DNA of 16,485 bases from Bacilli bacterium (GTDB lineage: Bacteria > Bacillota_I > Bacilli_A > ML615J-28 > CAG-698): positions 1 to 16,485 of the forward strand of contig JAQUUM010000010.1 of assembly GCA_028693885.1 (NCBI GenBank), given 5' to 3'. Position numbers and translations under genes: made by a program. Under the pieces are notes generated by a model. That model had not been told where the DNA came from, searched no databases, and was given only the letters and a program-made list of their open reading frames with translations. This document shows positions 7,867 to 14,536 of this stretch, piece by piece. The stretch's first letter is position 1, and every line of letters starts with the position of its first letter.

Positions 7867-10329
7867 ATGATAAAAACAATTAATTTAAATAAATATTATA
7901 ATGCTGGTAAGTCTAATGAGATACATGTAATTAATGATGTTAGCCTAGATTTTCCTGATACTGGCTTTGTTAGTTTGCTTGGGCCTTCAGGTTGTGGGAA
8001 AACAACATTATTAAATGCAATAAGTGGATTGGATAAAGTCAAATCGGGTAAAATTATTGTTGGTCAAATAGAGATGAAAAAATATAATTTTAATAAATGG
8101 GATGATATTAGAACTAAAAAAATAGGTTACATTTTTCAAAACTATTTATTATTACCTGAATTAAGCGTTTATCGTAATTTAGAGTTAGTATTGAAAATGT
8201 TAAACGTTCCAAATGATAAAATAGAAGAAAGAATTGAATATGCTTTAAAAGCAGTGAAGATGGAAAGGTTTAAAAAAAGAAGAGCTTCACAACTTTCAGG
8301 TGGACAAATGCAAAGAGTAGCAATCGCTAGGGCGCTTGTTAAAAGCCCTAAGGTTATAATTGCGGATGAACCTACAGGAAATTTAGACGAAAGCAATACT
8401 ACTCAAATCATGAATATTTTACGTAAAATATCTAGAGAATGCTTAGTTGTTTTAGTAACACATGAACCAAGACTAGCTAATTTTTATTCAGACAGAATTA
8501 TTAAGTTAGCTGATGGAAAAATAGTTGAAGATTATTCAAACAAAAGTTCTGATAGTTTTGAATTTTCTGAAGATAGAAATCTTTACTTGAAAGAATATAA
8601 TAAAGATGAAGTATTAAAAGAAAATTTAAATATTGAATATTTCTTTAAAGATAAACCAAAATCTACCAAAATTAAAATAATATATGAAAAAGATGTAATT
8701 TATATTAGTGCTGACAGTGAAAAGGCTAAAATTAAGTTTATTGATTCAGGAAATGAAATTAAAATTTTAGATCAAAAAAAGCCAACTATTAAAATTGAAG
8801 ATTTTGATGAATTTGATTATCATTTAGAAAAACTTCCTGAGAATAGTCTAAAGTCGGCGATTAAATTTAAAGAAGCATTTAAAATGGGTTTTCAACATTT
8901 GCTTTCTTTTTCTAGAAAACAAAAAATGTTTTTATTTGCATTTGCTTTAATTGCTATATTTGTTGTTATATCAGTTATTAATTTCTCTTCTTTGTATATA
9001 GTTGATAAAAAAGATTATGTATATAATGATAAAAATATAATTTCAATTGATTCTAAAGACATAGATGTTGATTATCAAAAATTGATGTTAATTAAATCCG
9101 AATTAGGAATAAGTGGTTATATTGATGGATTGTGTAACCCAAGTAATTATTTTGATGGAATAAAACTAGATTTCTTTTCTCAAACTGAGCATAAAATTTC
9201 AAAACTAACTAATGATGGTATGGAATTTGGTAATATTGTATTTTTAGATAATATAAATCCAAATGATATAAAATATGGTTCTATGCCAACTGATTATAAA
9301 GGTATAGTAATTGATAAATGGATTTTAGATGTAATGATGGAAAAAGGTGATTTATCTAATACTGGATTAGTTGATTATACTGATTTAATAGGCCAAAATA
9401 TATCTTTAGATTATTTATCTTCATCTGTTTTTTTAACAGATGATGGACTTTATTTTCAATTTCCAGTTGTAATTTCAGGCATATCAGATTGTGGAGGTCC
9501 TGTAGTTTTCATAGACAAAGAATTATTATACGTTACAGAATTGTTTGCTGATGAGGAAATCTTAGTTACCAGTAATAGTTTGAGGTTACCTGAAATAGAA
9601 CTAGCTGATAATGAAATTTATCTATCTGAAACACATGTTTTAAGTCATCCTGTTAATTCGACTTATACATTTCAAGGTGAAGATTATATTGTCAAAGGCC
9701 ATTTTTTATATGAATCAGAAGCAGAGAACTTGGATTATATAGTTAATGATGCGAATGTTGAAAAAATTTATATTAATTCTATTTTGAATAGGCAAAGTCC
9801 TAATAACAAAATAGGGATTAATTTTTATGCACCTAATGTGAAAATTGCAGAGCAAAAATTATTAGAAGAAGGAATTACTTTTTCCTTACCCTATGAAGAC
9901 GATATAAATACTTTTAACGAATCTAGAGCTTTAGATGTATCGGTATCGTTAACTACATTAGTATTTATGCTATCAGCATCAAGTGTAATTCTATATTTTT
10001 TGATGAGGTCTAGTGTAATGTTACGAATTAATCAAATAGGTACTTATAGAGCAATAGGTGCAAAAAAAAGAGATATGTATAAAATATTCTTTTCTGAGAT
10101 AGTTTTAATTACTTCAGTTAGTTCTTTAATTGGTTTTTTGTTTATATCATTAACTATTTGGAATGTTAGTCGAAATGTTGTGTTTAGCACTTTAATCACT
10201 TATCCTTGGTATGTGGCTTTGATAACGATTCTATTCATTTTTCTAGTAAATATTTTAGCTGGTTTGTTTCCGGTGCTTAGATTAATGAGATTAACACCTA
10301 CTCAAATAATTACCAAGTATGATATTTAA
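7867..10329 (+). CDS. ABC transporter, fused ATPase and FtsX-like permease with linker insert (second of pair)
   Basis: An 820-residue membrane protein with the same order as its neighbour. The ATPase has Walker A GPSGCGKT (39-46), Q-loop Gln91, LSGGQ (143-147), Walker B VIIADE (163-168) and His199. Between the ATPase and the first membrane segment (~354-372) lies an extra ~120-residue cytoplasmic stretch (~225-345), partly charged and partly predicted beta (repeated alternations such as IKIIYEKDVIYIS). A ~310-residue extracytoplasmic domain and three C-terminal segments (~694-715, 736-763, 781-802) follow, with the FtsX-type IGTYRAIGAKKRDM cytoplasmic turn. The start is one base after the previous stop, so the two are translated together and probably form a heterodimer with two working ATP sites. 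No terminator is seen after the stop. Substrate unknown. Confidence 0.87.
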   Translation: MIKTINLNKYYNAGKSNEIHVINDVSLDFPDTGFVSLLGPSGCGKTTLLNAISGLDKVKSGKIIVGQIEMKKYNFNKWDDIRTKKIGYIFQNYLLLPELSVYRNLELVLKMLNVPNDKIEERIEYALKAVKMERFKKRRASQLSGGQMQRVAIARALVKSPKVIIADEPTGNLDESNTTQIMNILRKISRECLVVLVTHEPRLANFYSDRIIKLADGKIVEDYSNKSSDSFEFSEDRNLYLKEYNKDEVLKENLNIEYFFKDKPKSTKIKIIYEKDVIYISADSEKAKIKFIDSGNEIKILDQKKPTIKIEDFDEFDYHLEKLPENSLKSAIKFKEAFKMGFQHLLSFSRKQKMFLFAFALIAIFVVISVINFSSLYIVDKKDYVYNDKNIISIDSKDIDVDYQKLMLIKSELGISGYIDGLCNPSNYFDGIKLDFFSQTEHKISKLTNDGMEFGNIVFLDNINPNDIKYGSMPTDYKGIVIDKWILDVMMEKGDLSNTGLVDYTDLIGQNISLDYLSSSVFLTDDGLYFQFPVVISGISDCGGPVVFIDKELLYVTELFADEEILVTSNSLRLPEIELADNEIYLSETHVLSHPVNSTYTFQGEDYIVKGHFLYESEAENLDYIVNDANVEKIYINSILNRQSPNNKIGINFYAPNVKIAEQKLLEEGITFSLPYEDDINTFNESRALDVSVSLTTLVFMLSASSVILYFLMRSSVMLRINQIGTYRAIGAKKRDMYKIFFSEIVLITSVSSLIGFLFISLTIWNVSRNVVFSTLITYPWYVALITILFIFLVNILAGLFPVLRLMRLTPTQIITKYDI
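9421..9443 (+). other. Perfect 9-bp hairpin inside the second ABC gene
   Basis: TCATCTGTT (9421-9429) and AACAGATGA (9435-9443) flank a TTTTT loop. It lies within codons for SSSVFLTDDG in the extracytoplasmic domain. No U-run follows, so it is not a standard terminator. It may be chance or an mRNA structure. Confidence 0.5.
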
Positions 10330-10332
10330 TAG

Positions 10333-10361
10333 TTGACATATGTCATAAACTGGTGTATAAT
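10333..10361 (+). promoter_or_regulatory. Consensus promoter of the orp-like operon
   Basis: TTGACA (10333-10338) and TATAAT (10356-10361) are exact sigma-A consensus boxes with a 17-bp spacer, only 4 bp after the upstream stop codon. AGGAGG at 10372-10377 sets the start at 10384. A promoter this strong usually needs repression, which fits the palindrome lying across its -35 box. Confidence 0.85.
10334..10345. promoter_or_regulatory. Candidate operator: 12-bp perfect palindrome over the -35 box
   Basis: TGACATATGTCA is a perfect inverted repeat covering most of the -35 hexamer and the start of the spacer. With its flanks it reads TTGAC-ATAT-GTCAT, close to the TTGAC-N4-GTCAA pattern bound by CRP/FNR-family regulators of the HcpR/FNR type. 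Binding here would block RNA polymerase. The regulator is not identified; part of the match is forced by the -35 consensus itself. Confidence 0.5.
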
Positions 10362-10383
10362 TTCAATATCTAGGAGGTAGATT

Positions 10384-10749
10384 ATGATTATTGCGATTCC
10401 AGTATCAGAAAAAAATTTAAAAGAAGATGTATGTGTTTCATTTGGTAGAGCCCCTTATTATTATGTTTTGGATTCTAATAAAGGCGAAGGTAGTTTTTTA
10501 AAAAACCCAGCAGTTGATCAACCTGGTGGAGCTGGTATTATGAGTTCTCAAATTTTAATAAATAATAAAGTGGAAGTTTTAATTACTAAAAGTTGTGGAG
10601 AAAACGCAGCTAATGTATTACGTGCAGCTAATGTAGAAATCTTAAAAGCTATAAAAGGGTCTTTAGAAGACAATTTAACCGCTTATAAAAAAAGCAGTTT
10701 AGAAAAGTTAATTGAAATACATCAAGGCTTTCATGGAAAACGCAGTTAA
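10384..10749 (+). CDS. NifX/ORP-like cofactor-binding protein (first)
   Basis: A 121-residue soluble protein of the dinitrogenase iron-molybdenum cofactor family (NifB C-terminal/NifX/orange protein, COG1433). Typical features are the MIIAIPVSE start, VSFGRAPYYYVLD (18-30), the glycine turn PGGAGI (47-52) and ITKSCGENAANVLRAANVEI (67-86). The family has an RNase H-like fold and carries metal-sulfur clusters, FeMo-co precursors in nitrogen fixers or a Mo-Cu-S cluster in Desulfovibrio ORP. Cys17 and Cys71 are possible ligands or redox residues. It opens a six-gene operon, and its end overlaps the next gene by 17 nt. No nitrogenase genes are in view, so a role in FeMo-co is unlikely. Which metal it binds is unknown. 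Confidence 0.85.
   Translation: MIIAIPVSEKNLKEDVCVSFGRAPYYYVLDSNKGEGSFLKNPAVDQPGGAGIMSSQILINNKVEVLITKSCGENAANVLRAANVEILKAIKGSLEDNLTAYKKSSLEKLIEIHQGFHGKRS
10724..10727 (+). promoter_or_regulatory. Ribosome site deciding the start of the first MinD/ferredoxin ATPase
   Basis: AAGG at 10724-10727, within the 3' end of the preceding gene, lies 5 nt before ATG 10733. The upstream in-frame TTG at 10712 would add seven residues and has no comparable site. Confidence 0.5.
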
Positions 10750-11578
10750 AAAAATTGCTGTTTTAAGTGGCAAAGGTGGGACTGGTAAAACTTTTATATC
10801 AGTAAATTTAGCTAGTATTATTGATAATGCAGCTTATATTGATTGTGATGTTGAAGAACCTAACGGAGATTTATTCTTCAAGTCTAAAAATATAGAAAAA
10901 CAAGAAGTATTTGTTAAAATACCAAAAGTAGATATGACTTTGTGTAACGGATGTCAGAAATGTGTAGATTTTTGTAAGTTTAATGCTTTGACTTATTTAC
11001 CTAATAAACTATTAATTTTTGATAAATTGTGTCATTCTTGTGGAGGATGTGTTCTGGTTTGTGATAAAAAAGCTTTAACCGAGATAAACAAAGAAATTGG
11101 AAACATTTATGTAGGTAAAAGTAGTGATGTTTTTGTTGTTAGTGGGAAATTGAATATAGGTGAAGCCACAGGGGTACCTATTATAAAACAACTTTTTAAA
11201 TATGAGTTACCTGTTAAAAATATTGTTGTTGATTGTCCTCCAGGTAGTTCTTGTTTAGTTATGGAAACAATAAAAGATGCAGATTATTGTTTGTTTGTTG
11301 TAGAACCCACGATTTTTGGACTTCATAATTTTAAAATGGTTTTAGAGTTAGTTAAGCTTTTTAATAAACCTTTTGGAGTAGTTATTAATAAATATTCAGA
11401 AGAAAGTGAAAATAATATTAAATATTTCTATGAAAAAAATATTAAAATTATTAAAAAGATAAAATATGATAAACTTATTGTTGAAATGAATTCAAGTGGA
11501 TTGATAGTATCTCGAATGTTTCCAGAATATAAATCTTTATTTACAGACATTTTCGAAGAAATTAAGAGGTTTATATAA
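10733..11578 (+). CDS. MinD-superfamily P-loop ATPase with inserted 2[4Fe-4S] ferredoxin domain (first)
   Basis: A 281-residue cytoplasmic protein of the COG1149 type. The deviant Walker A GKGGTGKT (13-20) keeps the signature Lys14 typical of dimeric MinD/Mrp/NifH-class ATPases, and DCPPG at 168-172 is switch II. A bacterial ferredoxin module is inserted at ~65-115: Cys71, 74, 77, 81 and Cys100, 103, 106, 110, both CxxCxxCxxxC, enough for two [4Fe-4S] clusters; the usual Pro after each fourth Cys is absent. The family is thought to couple ATP turnover to electron transfer or metal-cluster handling, with NifX/ORP proteins as partners. ATG 10733 is preferred over TTG 10712 because MENAVKKIAVLSGKGG puts the P-loop at normal distance. 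It overlaps the preceding gene by 17 nt and the next by 1 nt. Confidence 0.9.
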   Translation: MENAVKKIAVLSGKGGTGKTFISVNLASIIDNAAYIDCDVEEPNGDLFFKSKNIEKQEVFVKIPKVDMTLCNGCQKCVDFCKFNALTYLPNKLLIFDKLCHSCGGCVLVCDKKALTEINKEIGNIYVGKSSDVFVVSGKLNIGEATGVPIIKQLFKYELPVKNIVVDCPPGSSCLVMETIKDADYCLFVVEPTIFGLHNFKMVLELVKLFNKPFGVVINKYSEESENNIKYFYEKNIKIIKKIKYDKLIVEMNSSGLIVSRMFPEYKSLFTDIFEEIKRFI

Positions 11579-12441
11579 TGAAAAAAATATTAGTATTAAG
11601 CGGAAAAGGCGGGACCGGTAAAACAACTATATCTAGTGCTTTAATTAAATTATATAATATAAACGCATTTGCTGATTGCGATGTAGATGCTCCTAATTTA
11701 CATTTACTATTTAATGATTTCACTGATTATGAAGAAAGTAATTATTTTGGGTTAAAAAAAGCAGTAATAAATCAGGAAAAATGCATTTTATGTGGCTTAT
11801 GTTTAGAAAAGTGTAGATTTGACGCTATTAAATATGATAAAAGGTATAGTATTTTATTGCATGATTGTGAAGGTTGTGGAGTTTGTGAATATGTTTGTCC
11901 GGCCCAAGCAATAAGCATGAACCAATATGTTAATGGGTATTTAAGATTGTATAAAAATGAAGTTGTTTTTTCCACTGCAACTTTAAAAATGGGAAGTGGA
12001 ACTACAGGTATGCTTGTAACAAAGGTCAAAAAACAGTTATTTGATAATGTTTCAGAAAAGGAAATTGCTTGTATAATTGATGGTTCTCCTGGTATAGGTT
12101 GCCCTGTAATAGCTTCGTTGAGTGGTGTTGATTATGCATTATTAGTTACTGAGCCTTCTATTTCAGGGATATCCGATTTAAAAAGAATAGTTAAAGTTTC
12201 AAAAAGTTTTAATACGAAAATAATGGTTTGTATTAATAGATATGATGAGAATGAAGAAATAACTAATAGAATTAAAGAATATTGTAATGAAGAAAATATT
12301 TTTGTTGTTGGAGAAATTCCTTTTGATTCTAAAGTGATTGAATATTTGAATATGGGGAAAAGTTTTATTGATTTTGATGGCAAAGCAAGTATAGCTACTA
12401 AAAATATGTTTGAAATTTTAATTAAGAATGTAGGAATTTAA
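11578..12441 (+). CDS. MinD-superfamily P-loop ATPase with inserted 2[4Fe-4S] ferredoxin domain (second)
   Basis: A 287-residue paralogue of the preceding gene. GKGGTGKT (9-16) is the deviant Walker A with Lys10, and IDGSPGIGCP (167-176) is the switch II region, with an extra Cys175. The ferredoxin insert has Cys69, 72, 75, 79 and Cys97, 100, 103, 107, the last followed by Pro. Two such ATPases in a row are the rule in this gene family's clusters (as in the Desulfovibrio orp operon), and they probably form a heterodimer that supplies electrons or a conformational switch to a NifX/ORP partner. Its ATG overlaps the previous TAA (TAATG), and AAGAGG at 11564-11569 supports the start. The two copies are clearly diverged, so duplication is old. 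Confidence 0.9.
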   Translation: MKKILVLSGKGGTGKTTISSALIKLYNINAFADCDVDAPNLHLLFNDFTDYEESNYFGLKKAVINQEKCILCGLCLEKCRFDAIKYDKRYSILLHDCEGCGVCEYVCPAQAISMNQYVNGYLRLYKNEVVFSTATLKMGSGTTGMLVTKVKKQLFDNVSEKEIACIIDGSPGIGCPVIASLSGVDYALLVTEPSISGISDLKRIVKVSKSFNTKIMVCINRYDENEEITNRIKEYCNEENIFVVGEIPFDSKVIEYLNMGKSFIDFDGKASIATKNMFEILIKNVGI

Positions 12442-12442
12442 A

Positions 12443-13279
12443 ATGAAAATAACTACTTTAATTGAAAATACTAAAATTGAAGCTGCTTTATATGAAGAAC
12501 ATGGCTTAAGTTTCTATATAGAGGCTAATGGTAAAAAAATATTGTTTGATTTAGGCCAGGGAGAAAGTTTTTTGCATAATGCAAAATACTTAAAAAAAGA
12601 TATTGGAAATGTAGATTTTGTTTATATATCTCATGGACACTATGATCATGGTGGTGGATTAGATAGTTTTTTAAAAAATAATAGCAAAGCAAAAGTGTAT
12701 TTAAACTCAAATTCGTTTAACGATTTTTATTCTAATAGAAATGGAATAAAACATTATATTGGTTTAAAAAAAGAATTAATTAATAATGAAAGAATAGTAT
12801 TATCTAAAAATGATTATGAAATTTATAACGGCTTTAGCTCGTTTTGCGATGTAGAAATTAAAGATATGTTCCCTAGTACAAATAAAAATTTATTTGAGTT
12901 GGTTGATAATTGTTATATAAATGATACCTTCAAACATGAGCAATATTTAGTCATAAGAGAAAATGATAAATATATATTATTTTCGGGATGTTCTCATAGA
13001 GGGATTATAAATATAGTTGAAGGTTTTTATAAGAAGTTTGGTTTTTATCCTAATGTAGTAGTTGGTGGATTCCACTTATACAATAAATCTAATAACGAGT
13101 ATGAATCGGATAGTAATATAATTACTTTAGCCAATTACTTAATAAAAACTAATGCAACGTATTATACAGGCCATTGTACAGGATTGTTAGCTTACAAAAA
13201 ATTAAAAGATAAAATGAAAGAAAAAATAAATTACATTTCTACAGGTAGTGTAATAGAAATAGAGGTAAAAAATGAGTGA
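12443..13279 (+). CDS. Metallo-beta-lactamase-fold hydrolase, COG1237 type
   Basis: A 278-residue cytoplasmic protein with the MBL fold. SHGHYDHGGG at 63-72 is the metal motif HxHxDH (His64, His66, Asp68, His69). Further conserved positions are His165 (KHEQ), His185 (GCSHRGI), His211 (GGFHLY) and a late TGHCTG, which match the COG1237 subgroup related to MJ0301 and methanopterin-linked phosphate synthase annotations. Its substrate in bacteria is not established. It begins one base after the second ATPase and its TGA overlaps the next ATG by 8 nt, so it is a true operon member. A role in hydrolysing or oxidising a small molecule linked to metal-cluster chemistry is inference only. It shows no rubredoxin or flavodoxin domain, so it is not a flavodiiron protein. 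Confidence 0.85.
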   Translation: MKITTLIENTKIEAALYEEHGLSFYIEANGKKILFDLGQGESFLHNAKYLKKDIGNVDFVYISHGHYDHGGGLDSFLKNNSKAKVYLNSNSFNDFYSNRNGIKHYIGLKKELINNERIVLSKNDYEIYNGFSSFCDVEIKDMFPSTNKNLFELVDNCYINDTFKHEQYLVIRENDKYILFSGCSHRGIINIVEGFYKKFGFYPNVVVGGFHLYNKSNNEYESDSNIITLANYLIKTNATYYTGHCTGLLAYKKLKDKMKEKINYISTGSVIEIEVKNE

Positions 13280-14102
13280 CAAATGTAATAATGATTGTTC
13301 AAGCTGTTCTGAAGATTGTGATGATAGGAAAGAAAAAAATGATTTTTCGGAAAAACCCCATAATCTTAGTAAAATTAAAAAAGTTATCGGTATAGTTAGT
13401 GGTAAAGGAGGAGTAGGTAAATCACTAGTTACTTCGCTATTAGCTGTTTATGCATGTAAAAGGGGTTTTAAAACAGCGATTTTGGATGCTGATATTACAG
13501 GGCCATCGATTCCAAAAGCATTTGGCTTAAAAGAAAAAGCTTTAGGAACTAAAGATGGATTATATCCTATAAAAACCAAAACGGGTATAAGTGTTATGTC
13601 TGTTAATTTCTTGTTAGAAAATGAAACAGATCCAGTTGTTTGGAGGGGGCCATTAATAGCTGGTGCTGTAAAACAATTTTGGACAGATGTTATTTGGGAA
13701 AACATTGATATAATGTTTATAGATATGCCGCCCGGGACAGGGGATGTACCTTTAACTGTTTTTCAATCTATTAAGGTTGATGGAATAGTTATAGTTACTT
13801 CACCTCAGGAATTAGTTAATATGATTGTTGCAAAAGCTACAAAAATGGCTAATATGATGAAAATACCTATTATAGGAATAGTTGAGAATATGTCTTTTTT
13901 CGAATGCCCTAATTGTTTAGAAAAGCATAATATATTTGGAGAAAGCAAGATAGAAGAAATTGCGAAAAGTTATGAAATTGATATAATTGAAAAAATGCCA
14001 ATAGATTCTAAAATTTCAAAGCTTTGTGATCAAGGAATGATAGAAAATATAGAAGAAGAATATTTAGATGATTTGATTTTAAATATAGGAGAAAATATAT
14101 GA
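13272..14102 (+). CDS. mrp: Mrp/NBP35-family Fe-S cluster carrier ATPase
   Basis: A 276-residue cytoplasmic P-loop protein. The deviant Walker A GKGGVGKS (44-51), DADITGPSIP (72-81), DMPPGTGD switch II (151-158) and CPNC (212-215) are hallmarks of Mrp/ApbC/NBP35, which bind a [4Fe-4S] cluster between two subunits at the CxxC and pass it to target proteins. An N-terminal tail carries Cys5, 9, 12 and 16 (CxxxCxxCxxxC), a possible second cluster site also seen in anaerobe homologues. The downstream NifX/ORP-like gene overlaps it by 4 nt (ATGA). In sulfate reducers the same two domains are fused as MrpORP, so this protein probably loads or works with that neighbour. AGAGG at 13261-13265 supports the start. 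Confidence 0.92.
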   Translation: MSDKCNNDCSSCSEDCDDRKEKNDFSEKPHNLSKIKKVIGIVSGKGGVGKSLVTSLLAVYACKRGFKTAILDADITGPSIPKAFGLKEKALGTKDGLYPIKTKTGISVMSVNFLLENETDPVVWRGPLIAGAVKQFWTDVIWENIDIMFIDMPPGTGDVPLTVFQSIKVDGIVIVTSPQELVNMIVAKATKMANMMKIPIIGIVENMSFFECPNCLEKHNIFGESKIEEIAKSYEIDIIEKMPIDSKISKLCDQGMIENIEEEYLDDLILNIGENI

Positions 14103-14437
14103 AAATAGCAGTAGCGGTTGAAAATAATATAGTATCTGAACATTTTGGTCATTGTGAAAATTTTTGTTTTTTTTATATTGAGAACAACAAAATTATAAGT
14201 AGAGAAAAGGTTGCAAATCCTGGTCATAAACCAGGTTTTCTACCTTTATTTTTAAAAGAAAAAGGCATAAATTTAATTATAGCAGGTGGAATGGGTGGAG
14301 GTGCAGTCCAACTTTTTATAGATAACGATATAGAAGTAATAACAGGTGTTGTTGGAGACGTAGAAGAGGTAATAAATAAATTCCTAAAGAAAGAACTAGT
14401 TTACACAAATAAGATTTGCGATAGCCATAATCATTAA
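14099..14437 (+). CDS. NifX/ORP-like cofactor-binding protein (second)
   Basis: A 112-residue soluble protein of the same family as the first gene of the operon but of a different subgroup. It has EHFGHCENF (14-22), NPGHKPGFLP (40-49) and the glycine-rich IIAGGMGGGAV (60-70), and it ends in a Cys/His tail, CDSHNH (Cys107, His110, His112). Cys19, Cys23, His18, His43 and the tail are plausible metal or cluster ligands. This subgroup is the kind found fused to the C-terminus of Mrp in MrpORP proteins; here it is free-standing with a 4-nt overlap on mrp. AGGAGA at 14087-14092 supports the start. It is the last gene before the terminator. The metal bound is unknown. Confidence 0.86.
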   Translation: MKIAVAVENNIVSEHFGHCENFCFFYIENNKIISREKVANPGHKPGFLPLFLKEKGINLIIAGGMGGGAVQLFIDNDIEVITGVVGDVEEVINKFLKKELVYTNKICDSHNH

Positions 14438-14462
14438 AAAAAAGACTTTAGTCTTTTTTTTT
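14436..14462. terminator. Terminator of the orp-like operon
   Basis: An A-run and GAC (14436-14446) pair with GTC and a T-run (14451-14462) around a TTTA loop, starting in the stop codon of the last gene. The symmetrical A/T runs would let it work in both directions, but no gene points at it from the right. The GC part of the stem is only three pairs, so its strength is moderate. Confidence 0.75.
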
Positions 14463-14463
14463 A

Positions 14464-14492
14464 TTGACTTAACTACAATGGAAATATATAAT
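14464..14492 (+). promoter_or_regulatory. Promoter of the MarR-ABC operon
   Basis: TTGACT (14464-14469) and TATAAT (14487-14492) are 17 bp apart, immediately after the preceding terminator. A 45-bp leader follows before the start codon at 14537. Confidence 0.82.
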
Positions 14493-14500
14493 ATATTAGT

Positions 14501-14517
14501 CGTTTAATTGTTAAGCG
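14501..14517. promoter_or_regulatory. Candidate MarR operator
   Basis: CGTTTAA-TTG-TTAAGCG is a 17-bp inverted repeat with 6 of 7 half-site bases matching. It lies just downstream of the -10 box, where a bound MarR dimer would block transcription start. Size and TTAA-rich character fit MarR-family sites, so autoregulation is inferred. Confidence 0.5.
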
Positions 14518-14536
14518 TTTATCTAAAGGAGGCTAT

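Noticed and set aside
10712..10714. TTG at 10712 as the start of the first MinD/ferredoxin ATPase
   Set aside because: ATG 10733 has a closer ribosome site and places the P-loop at the usual distance from the N-terminus; the extra seven residues resemble nothing in the family.
13272..14102. Possible TGA-as-tryptophan code (Mycoplasma type)
   Set aside because: TGA ends two genes at the exact points expected from family length and start/stop overlap, and TGG is used for tryptophan throughout.
10384..14437. Nitrogen fixation cluster
   Set aside because: NifX-like and ATPase proteins alone do not indicate nitrogenase; there is no nifH, nifD, nifK, nifE, nifN or nifB radical SAM gene in the window.
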